Source: Planctomycetota bacterium
GTDB taxonomy: Bacteria > Planctomycetota > UBA8108 > UBA1146 > JAJFFE01
Reading direction: 5' to 3'
Length of the DNA: 6,466 nt
NCBI GenBank assembly: GCA_020425835.1
Contig: JAGQRC010000223.1
Span: 1-6,466 of the forward strand
The translations under genes and the position numbers were made by a program. The notes below the pieces were generated by a model. That model was not told where the DNA came from, did not search any database, and saw only the letters and a program-made list of their open reading frames with translations. Below, piece after piece: positions 1 to 5,076 of the stretch (position 1 is its first letter; each line of letters starts with the position of its first letter).

Positions 1-141
1 ATCGGGGTCGGCGACGCGATCTACTTGCTGAACAACCTCTTCGGCGGAGGTCCGGTCCCGCCGCCGCCGTTCCCCGCTTGCGGCTACGATCCCACGCCCG
101 ACCCGTTGCGCTGCGACGTGCCGGCCGCCATCTGCCCCTGA
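1..141 (+). CDS. C-terminal fragment of a dockerin-type, probably exported protein
   Basis: This is an open frame from the first base of the window to a TGA at 139-141, giving 46 residues; the start lies upstream and is not visible. The fragment begins inside the second half of a dockerin-like EF-hand repeat (I-G-V-G-D-A-I-Y-L-L-N-N-L-F). A Gly/Pro-rich linker (GGGPVPPPPFPACGYDPTPD) and a short Cys-containing tail ending in I-C-P follow. The same module (IGDAV...LF..GG.PPP.PFP.CG.DPT.D.L.C) recurs in the minus-strand protein at 1991-2733, which supports its being real coding sequence. In planctomycetes such modules sit in exported proteins and are thought to bind calcium; their partners are generally unknown. 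Here the module is at the extreme C-terminus, the classical dockerin position. What the rest of the protein does cannot be told from this piece. Confidence 0.8.
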   Translation: MGVGDAIYLLNNLFGGGPVPPPPFPACGYDPTPDPLRCDVPAAICP

Positions 142-164
142 GTTCCGCTCACGACCCGGAAGGG

Positions 165-193
165 CCGGCTCGGTGCGCCTGCGCCCGAGCCGG
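165..193. terminator. GC-rich hairpin between convergent genes, candidate bidirectional terminator
   Basis: A perfect 9-bp inverted repeat, CCGGCTCGG (165-173) and CCGAGCCGG (185-193), lies between the stop of the plus-strand dockerin fragment and the stop of the minus-strand hydrolase; its right arm abuts the hydrolase stop codon at 194-196. The stem can extend inward by three pairs (175-177 with 182-184) past a bulged T, leaving a CCTG loop. Neither side has a T-tract, so it is not a canonical intrinsic terminator. Its position and symmetry fit a U-tract-less or Rho-assisted terminator serving both transcripts, which is an inference. Confidence 0.55.
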
Positions 194-991
194 TCACGTC
201 CGTCGGATGAACTCCCGCAGGCTATCGAAGAACGACGACCTCGCGCTTCGCTCGATCCACGGGTAGTGCCCGCAGCGAGCCCAGGCGTGGTACTCGAGGT
301 GGGGGATGTGCGGGAGCAGACTGTCGCGGATCATCGCGCCGGGATGCGGGTCGTCGTCGCCGTGGAGCAGGATGACGGGGGCGGTGATCGCCCCGAACGC
401 GGCCGGGTACTCGCCTTCTTCCTGGCGGCGGATCATGTCGCTCCAGGTCTCTCGGTGCGCTCGCGCATCGCAGCGCTCCTCCTCCAGGTCGTCGGTGATC
501 GGGTCGGTCGCATAGATCGGGAAGATCGCGGCGCCGAGCGCCGCCAGTCGATCATCCGGATCCTCGATCGCGTCGGCGCGACGGCGTGCTTCGAGGACCT
601 CCGCGGAGGAACGCTCTGCGATGCGCTCGACCATCCGTGCCCGGCTCTCGACATCGAAGGTGCCGCAACCGATGGCGGCCACCGACCGCGAGGCGTCAGG
701 ACGATCGGCTGCGAACGCGAGCGCGAGCATGGCGCCCCACGACGATCCGACGAGGACCGGAGGCGTGGAGGTCATCGCTTCGATGATCGCGTGGAGGTCG
801 TCCAGGTGGGTTCGCACGGTCAACGGCACTTCCCCGCTTCCCCGCTGGAACGGCTCGATGACGAAGTGCTCGTCCGCCAACTCGCGCGCGATCGGCGCCA
901 TCGGACCGGGCGCGGCCGGACCTCCGTGGAGGACGATGACGGGTTGCGCGTCCGGAGCGCCGTACGTGCGGATCGTGAGGTCAGCGATCAT
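194..991 (-). CDS. alpha/beta hydrolase, proline iminopeptidase-like
   Basis: This 265-residue protein has the alpha/beta-hydrolase fold signatures. An oxyanion-hole motif HGGP lies at residues 22-25 after a hydrophobic strand (PVIVL). The nucleophile elbow G-S-S-W-G is at 82-86 (Ser84). The likely acid is Asp214 in HGDDDP, and the likely base is His242 in CGHYPW. A cap of roughly residues 110-195, rich in Arg, Glu and Asp, lies between strand and acid. HGGP plus GSSWG is typical of proline iminopeptidase-like hydrolases, but the family is broad and the substrate (N-terminal proline peptide, ester, lactone) cannot be fixed. No signal peptide is seen, so it is presumably cytoplasmic. The ATG at 991-989 overlaps the end of the dehydratase gene by 11 bases, so it probably depends on translational coupling; its own Shine-Dalgarno is weak. 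An in-frame GTG six codons upstream (1009-1007) follows a better GGAG and is a real alternative start (271 residues). Confidence 0.85.
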   Translation of the reverse strand: MIADLTIRTYGAPDAQPVIVLHGGPAAPGPMAPIARELADEHFVIEPFQRGSGEVPLTVRTHLDDLHAIIEAMTSTPPVLVGSSWGAMLALAFAADRPDASRSVAAIGCGTFDVESRARMVERIAERSSAEVLEARRRADAIEDPDDRLAALGAAIFPIYATDPITDDLEEERCDARAHRETWSDMIRRQEEGEYPAAFGAITAPVILLHGDDDPHPGAMIRDSLLPHIPHLEYHAWARCGHYPWIERSARSSFFDSLREFIRRT

Positions 992-1994
992 CTCGAGGCT
1001 TCGCGTCACCGGTCTCCGCAGCGAGGGACTCCGTGCCAAGACCGTCCGTTCGTAGACGCTCCTCCCATCCTGCGACGGCTTCGGCATCGACGCCGGCTCC
1101 GCCGCAGACGATGACCAACACATCCGACCAACGCGACGTCGCGTCGTCGGATTCGTAGAGGACCGACAGCGCGGCGCCGCACGAAGGCTCGACCCACTCC
1201 CCGTGGTCGTCGTGGAAAGCGCGACAGGCGCGGACCGCCATCGCATCCGTCACGACCCAGGGGCGTACGGGGTGGCGACGGCTCCAATCGAGCGCTGCCG
1301 ATGCCACACGACGGGCGCCCAACGTCGTGGCCAGGGTGGTGATCGCATCGAGGGTGACGCATCGCCCCGCTTCGACCGAGCGAGCGAAGGACGCGGCGCC
1401 CTCGGTCTCGACCGCGAGGACGGGTGTCGTGGTCCAACCGTGACGGTGCATCCCCTCGAGGACGCCGCACAGGAGACCTCCACCCCCGACCGCCACGACG
1501 ACGCCGTCGGGACGGACTCCGGCCTCCGCGACCTCGTCGATCATCGTCGAGTGCCCGGTCCAGATCTCAGGGTCGTCGAACGGGTGGACGTACGCCGCCC
1601 CGCGCGTTCGCGCGATCTCGAGCGCGTGGAGATGGGCGTCGTCCCAGCTCGCGCCGGACTCGATGACGGTCGCGCCTTCGTCGATCAACCGCCGACGCGC
1701 GAGCGCCGTCGTCGATCGGGGGACGACGACGGTCACCGCCAATCCCAGTCTTCGCCCGGCGTAGGCCGCCGCATATCCCGCGTTCCCGCCCGAGGAGCTC
1801 ACCAACTCGGTCGCGCCCGCGGCGGCGCGCTGCTGCGCGAGCCGACCGATGCCCCGGATCTTGAACGAGCGGACCGGCTGGTCGGTCTCCATCACGAGAT
1901 GGACGGATCCCCCGTGGCGTCGCGAGAGCGGCTCGGAGGTGATGAGACGCGATCGAACGTGCAACGGCGCCGATGTCGGTGGAGGCTCGCTCAA
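981..1994 (-). CDS. PLP-dependent L-serine/L-threonine dehydratase, eukaryotic SDS/SDH-like type
   Basis: This 337-residue protein belongs to the fold-type II PLP family (PF00291). It is expected to deaminate L-serine to pyruvate, and possibly L-threonine to 2-oxobutyrate, with release of ammonia in the cytoplasm. The motif SFKIRG at 43-48 holds the Schiff-base Lys45. SSSGGNAG at 66-73 is the substrate loop, VGGGGLLCG at 169-177 binds the PLP phosphate, and VEPSCGAAL lies around 268-276. VIVCGG near 294-299 places Cys297 where SDS/SDH enzymes have Cys and bacterial biosynthetic threonine dehydratases usually have Ser. There is no C-terminal ACT domain. The N-terminal PLHVRS and internal FDDPEIW...GH also follow the animal SDS pattern. 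I chose the TTG at 1994-1992 because it gives the family's usual N-terminal length and overlaps the upstream stop as TTGA; the next in-frame Met (residue 35) would remove part of the fold. Its Shine-Dalgarno is poor. Threo-3-hydroxyaspartate lyase or an amino-acid racemase is a less likely alternative. Confidence 0.85.
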   Translation of the reverse strand: MSEPPPTSAPLHVRSRLITSEPLSRRHGGSVHLVMETDQPVRSFKIRGIGRLAQQRAAAGATELVSSSGGNAGYAAAYAGRRLGLAVTVVVPRSTTALARRRLIDEGATVIESGASWDDAHLHALEIARTRGAAYVHPFDDPEIWTGHSTMIDEVAEAGVRPDGVVVAVGGGGLLCGVLEGMHRHGWTTTPVLAVETEGAASFARSVEAGRCVTLDAITTLATTLGARRVASAALDWSRRHPVRPWVVTDAMAVRACRAFHDDHGEWVEPSCGAALSVLYESDDATSRWSDVLVIVCGGAGVDAEAVAGWEERLRTDGLGTESLAAETGDAKPRDDR

Positions 1995-2733
1995 TCGTCG
2001 CCCCACGAGACCAGCACCGACTCGCAGGTGAGCGGTCCACCGTCCTGGCGGACACAGAAGCGAACGGCCATCGACTCGTCGAATCCGCCGCACGAGAAGA
2101 ACGGGAAGAGCTCCACCGAGCTCGCTCCGGCGCTGCTCGTGGCATCCGCTCCGACACCTCCGACATCGCAGAGGATCACGGTGAGGATCTCGACCGACAT
2201 GCCCGCCGGAATCCCGGTCACCGCAATGCGCGGGTTGATGATCCCGAACGCGGTATCCTCGATCGTGTAGCAGAACCAGTCCTCGTCGTTGACCACGTCG
2301 AAGTTCACGTGCCCGCGGGGAACGGCGTGGTGTCGTCGATCGCCCCGAGCTGCGCGCACTGGCTCTGGAACTCGTTCGGCTCGTACGCGTCCTCGACGCA
2401 ACCGCCACACGCGTCGTAGACGTCGCAGGTCAGGGCGTCGGCCGTCGGGTCCTCACCGCAGTCGGGGAACGGAGCGGGGGGCGGCGACCCTCCGGAGAAC
2501 AGCGTCGCGAGGATGGAGACCGCGTCGCCGATGTCCTTGCCGCCGTCGTCGTTGGCGTCGAGCGCGTCATCGCACGCCAGGGTCGCGCCGCCGAACAGGT
2601 GGTCGAGACCGGCGACCGCATCACCGATGTCGAAGAGCCCGTCGCCGTTGACATCGCCGCGAGTGAACGGCACGGCGTCGACGGTACCGATCCACGCGAG
2701 CGAGAGCACGAGTCCGAGCAGTAGCTTCTGCAT
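1991..2733 (-). CDS. secreted dockerin-like plus PPC-like protein, interrupted by an apparent frameshift
   Basis: The ATG at 2733-2731 follows a good GGAGA. Residues 1-20 form a signal peptide (Lys3, Leu-rich core, V-D-A before the likely cut). Two EF-hand-type loops follow, D27-x-N29-x-D31-G-x-x-D35-x-x-D38 and D59-x-N61-x-D63-G-x-x-D67-x-x-D70, each followed by a hydrophobic helix. They keep the acidic calcium-binding positions of dockerin repeats. Then come a Pro-rich linker (84-90), a Cys-rich stretch (92-126) and DAYEPNEFQ. The initial frame stops at 2305. Adding one base at about 2312-2320 joins it seamlessly to the frame ending at 1991, giving a continuous 247-residue product with HVNFDVVNDEDWF and a beta-rich tail. 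The YEPN...DWF pattern resembles the pre-peptidase C-terminal (PPC) domain, a beta-sandwich of secreted proteins. About eleven Cys suggest disulfides. No catalytic motif is visible, so a binding or display role is inferred. The dockerin part lies directly after the signal peptide, not at the C-terminus. It is probably the first gene of the minus-strand operon. Confidence 0.75.
2312..2320 (-). other. apparent one-base frameshift site
   Basis: Read on the minus strand, the coding sequence runs CCG TTC CCC GCG GGC ACG TGA and stops. One extra G in the GGG run (plus-strand CCC, 2312-2314) gives CCG TTC CCC GCG GGG CAC GTG AAC, encoding P-F-P-A-G-H-V-N and continuing to 1991. One extra C in the CCCC run (plus-strand GGGG, 2317-2320) also restores the frame, giving P-R-G-H. 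Both runs are short homopolymers in GC-rich sequence, so an assembly error is the simplest explanation. A genuine null mutation, or a -1 slip of tRNA-Pro on CCCC, cannot be excluded. Confidence 0.75.
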
Positions 2734-2737
2734 GCTG

Positions 2738-2742
2738 TCTCC
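2738..2742 (-). promoter_or_regulatory. ribosome binding site of the secreted protein gene
   Basis: GGAGA read on the minus strand, with its GGAG core five bases before the ATG at 2733. It fixes this start over any longer reading frame and makes this the best-initiated gene of the minus-strand cluster, consistent with its being the first cistron. Confidence 0.75.
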
Positions 2743-2778
2743 GGTTCGAGTTCCCAGCCGTCCGTCGAGGACTGCCGG

Positions 2779-2799
2779 AACGGGTTTCTCAAACGGGTT
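2779..2799. repeat. tandem AACGGGTT direct repeat with an internal GTTT-CTC-AAAC palindrome
   Basis: Two exact copies of AACGGGTT (2779-2786 and 2792-2799) are spaced 13 bases start to start. The bases between and overlapping them form the palindrome GTTTCTCAAAC (2784-2794). This is an AT-richer patch inside very GC-rich intergenic DNA, and it overlaps the possible -12 element of the minus-strand operon. It could be an operator. It could also partly reflect the promoter-like sequence itself. Confidence 0.4.
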
Positions 2800-2803
2800 G
2801 CCA
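2788..2803 (-). promoter_or_regulatory. possible sigma-54 (-24/-12) promoter for the minus-strand operon
   Basis: Minus-strand TGGCAAC-CCGT-TTGAG compares with the sigma-54 consensus TGGCACG-N4-TTGCA. The -24 TGGCA and the TTG of the -12 box match with exact N4 spacing, 8 of 12 consensus positions. The normally near-invariant -12 GC is GA here, which weakens the call. Transcription would begin near 2777, leaving a leader of about 44 bases before the well-placed ribosome binding site. The divergent neighbour operon encodes a sigma-54 activator, which makes the location meaningful. No convincing sigma-70 -35/-10 pair was found for this gene. Confidence 0.35.
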
Positions 2804-2818
2804 GGTGCTTCGGGGGGA

Positions 2819-2834
2819 GCGGCCGGCGGGCCGC
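2819..2834. repeat. inverted repeat GCGGCC-ggcg-GGCCGC in the divergent intergenic region
   Basis: A 6-bp perfect inverted repeat with a 4-base spacer, centred about 50 bases upstream of the predicted minus-strand start site near 2777. A perfect GCGGCCGC palindrome lies 30 bases further on (2865-2872). Together they could be activator sites for the adjacent regulator, but GC-only palindromes are expected often in DNA of this composition. The rest of the 240-base intergenic stretch shows no gene. Confidence 0.3.
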
Positions 2835-2964
2835 GGTCGAGTCCGACGATCGATGTTTCCCCCGGCGGCCGCGAAGTCAACCGGATGAGCTCCACGAGCG
2901 GAATGGGGTAGACTGAGCGTCCCCCGGGCGGGCGTCGTCCGGGCCGTCTTCCTCGTCCGTCCTC

Positions 2965-2970
2965 GGGAGA
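2965..2970 (+). promoter_or_regulatory. ribosome binding site of the histidine kinase gene
   Basis: GGGAGA ends three bases before the GTG at 2974-2976. It decides the start: the first in-frame ATG (3001) lies inside the first membrane segment and has no comparable purine-rich site. Confidence 0.7.
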
Positions 2971-2973
2971 GCC

Positions 2974-5070
2974 GTGCGCCAGCGAACGAGAATCCTCTTC
3001 ATGGGGCTCGCCCTCGTGCTCGGTGCGCTGGCGGCATTCCAGGTCGGGCACGCGCTCTTCTGGCTCGAGAACCTCCGCCGGGGTCAGCGGCGCGAGATCC
3101 TCGCCGAAGTGACCCGCGGCCACGGCGAGCTGGTCCAGAACCTGCGCGGGCTCTACGACGCCGGTCGCCAACACGTGCGATCGCTCTCGCGGCTCCCGGA
3201 GGTCGGCCGATTCATGGCGTCCGCGCTCGACGGCGATGCGTCGGGACGGAACCGCCTCGATGCCACGACTCTTCCGTACCTGTTGAGTTTCGATCACCTG
3301 GATCGACTGACGTTGATCGACGCGGAGGGGCGCGAAGTCTATCGGTGCGAGCGAATGGGCGGCGGCGCTGGCTCGCTCCCCGAGTCTCGGTTGGGGCACG
3401 TCGACCTCGAGCTGTTCCGCGGGTTGGTCGCCGACCTCTCGAAGAGCGTCGTCGCGACGTCCGCGTTGCGCACCGAAGGGGAGCGCGTGGAGGTCCGGGA
3501 GTCGAGCCGCGAGGTGCTCTACTACGCGACGCGCGTGCGCACGGCCGACGAGCGTTGGGGCGTCGCGATGCTGACCGTCTACGCCTCGCCACTGCTCTCG
3601 GCCGTTCGCGCCTTCGAGCCGCTGCCGGGGAGCCACTCGGCGCTCCGCGACAACGCCGGTCTCCACTGGCTCGAGCAGGAGGGGGATGTCCCGACGGCGG
3701 ACGACGAGGCGTTGCGCGCTCGACTGGCGGAGCGCTCCGTCGATGCGTCGGCGGCCGTGGAGAGCGCCGAGTTCGCCGAGGGTCTCGTCTGGACCGGCGC
3801 CGTCGCCGAGTCCCCGCGCGTGGAGCTGATCACCGTCGTCTCCAACGACGCGATCGACGCACGAACCAGTCCCTGGCAGCGTGGCGGCGCGATGGTCGTG
3901 GTCTCGATGGCCGCCGCCATCGCGCTCGTCGGGATCGTCTTCTTCGCGGTTCTCGTGCTGAGCCGGCGGGCGTGGCGTCAGCAGGAGTCGGAGCGGTTCC
4001 TCGCGCTGACGCGTGCCGAGACCGAGCGGCTCCGCGCGCTGATCGACAACTCCGCCGATCTCATCGTCGTGCTCGATCCTTCGACGTGTGCGATCCGGGA
4101 GGCGAACCGCGCGATGCGCGTGTCGCTCGGACTCGATCTCCAGGAGGCGTCCCGGACGCTGGACCAGTTGATCGATCGTTCCGCGCACGAGCCGCTCTTC
4201 GCCGCGATCGATCAAGCGCGTCGCGACGTCGGCTCCCCGGTCGCCACCGGCTCCTTCGCGTTGCGTCTTCGCGAGGGAGGGGAGGTCACCGTCGATGGTC
4301 GCTGCGTCGCGCTCGAGTTCGAGACGGGGCCGCTCCTGCTGGTCGCGCTCCGCGATCGGACCGACGAGCGAGAGGTCGAGCGACAACTGTTGATCGGCGA
4401 CCGGCTGAGCTCGCTCGGCTTCCTGACCTCCGGCGTCGCCCACGAGATCAACAATCCGCTCGAGGGCATCGGGAACTACCTGGCTCTCCTGTCGAGACCG
4501 GATCTCCCGCCGGAGAAGCGGACGCGCTACCTCGAGCAGATCCGGTACGGGTTCGATCGCATCCGGGATCTCGTGCGCGATCTCCTCGCGTTCGGACGCA
4601 CAGACCCGCGCATCGCCACCACCGATCTCCGACAAGTCATCGATCGCGCGGTTCGGCTGACCCGCGTGGCCGGGAAGTTCCGAGAGGTCGAGGTGGTCCC
4701 GGTCGGGCTCGACGAGCCGATCGAGGTGGCCGCGGACGCCGGGCGGCTGGAGCAGGTCTTCTTGAACCTCTTGATCAACGCGGCGAACGCGATGGAGGGA
4801 TCCGGTCGCGTCACGATCCGTGCGACGACTTCGGCCGATCGCGTGATCCTCCAGATCGAGGACACGGGACCCGGATTCCCGGAGGACGTGATCCATCGAG
4901 TGTTCGATCCGTTCTTCACCACTCGCGATGGAAGTGGGCTCGGCCTCTCCGTCGCCTACGGTATCGTCGAAGCGCACGGCGGGACGCTGACCGCCGGCAA
5001 CCGTTCCGAGGGCGGGGCGCGACTGACGCTGACCCTGCCCGCCGCCAGTCCCCAGCCTCAGGAATCGTGA
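2974..5070 (+). CDS. membrane-bound PAS sensor histidine kinase (NtrB-like output)
   Basis: This 698-residue protein, with a GTG start, is an inner-membrane sensor that should autophosphorylate and pass phosphate to the regulator encoded six bases downstream. A basic N-terminus leads into membrane segment 1 (about 7-29). An extracytoplasmic domain of about 270 residues follows (30-303). Its DRLTLIDAEGREVYR (110-124) and VLYYATRVRT...GVAMLTVYASPLLSAV patterns recall dCache ligand-binding folds, which is a moderate inference. Membrane segment 2 spans about 305-329. A PAS domain (about 350-465, starting with LRALIDNSADLIVVLD) follows. HisKA has GVAHEINNPLEG with His490 as phosphoacceptor. HATPase_c has the N-box around Asn602 (LLINAANAM), G1 DTGPG (630-634), F-box FDPFFTT (644-650) and G2 GSGLGL (653-658). 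All catalytic motifs are intact. The H-box resembles kinases paired with NtrC-type regulators. The ligand cannot be predicted. There is no receiver domain, so this is not a hybrid kinase. Confidence 0.92.
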   Translation: MRQRTRILFMGLALVLGALAAFQVGHALFWLENLRRGQRREILAEVTRGHGELVQNLRGLYDAGRQHVRSLSRLPEVGRFMASALDGDASGRNRLDATTLPYLLSFDHLDRLTLIDAEGREVYRCERMGGGAGSLPESRLGHVDLELFRGLVADLSKSVVATSALRTEGERVEVRESSREVLYYATRVRTADERWGVAMLTVYASPLLSAVRAFEPLPGSHSALRDNAGLHWLEQEGDVPTADDEALRARLAERSVDASAAVESAEFAEGLVWTGAVAESPRVELITVVSNDAIDARTSPWQRGGAMVVVSMAAAIALVGIVFFAVLVLSRRAWRQQESERFLALTRAETERLRALIDNSADLIVVLDPSTCAIREANRAMRVSLGLDLQEASRTLDQLIDRSAHEPLFAAIDQARRDVGSPVATGSFALRLREGGEVTVDGRCVALEFETGPLLLVALRDRTDEREVERQLLIGDRLSSLGFLTSGVAHEINNPLEGIGNYLALLSRPDLPPEKRTRYLEQIRYGFDRIRDLVRDLLAFGRTDPRIATTDLRQVIDRAVRLTRVAGKFREVEVVPVGLDEPIEVAADAGRLEQVFLNLLINAANAMEGSGRVTIRATTSADRVILQIEDTGPGFPEDVIHRVFDPFFTTRDGSGLGLSVAYGIVEAHGGTLTAGNRSEGGARLTLTLPAASPQPQES

Positions 5071-5073
5071 GGG
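5069..5073 (+). promoter_or_regulatory. ribosome binding site of the response regulator, overlapping the kinase stop codon
   Basis: GAGGG begins within the kinase TGA (5068-5070) and ends three bases before the ATG at 5077. Ribosomes finishing the kinase would be placed directly on it, consistent with coupled synthesis of kinase and regulator. Confidence 0.6.
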
Positions 5074-5076
5074 CGC

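Noticed and set aside
173..1114. A 313-codon plus-strand open frame across the hydrolase
   Set aside because: Very Arg-rich shadow translation without a domain pattern; the opposite strand has a full catalytic triad.
1203..2270. A 355-codon plus-strand open frame across the dehydratase
   Set aside because: Arg-rich shadow; the minus strand carries all PLP-enzyme motifs.
2819..2834. GC hairpin read as an intrinsic terminator
   Set aside because: It lies between divergent genes, where no transcript needs to end, and has no T-tract; kept only as an inverted repeat.
2909..2914. TAGACT, a possible -10 box for the kinase gene
   Set aside because: No acceptable -35 hexamer lies 16-18 bases upstream (best match 3 of 6), so a promoter cannot be supported from sequence alone.
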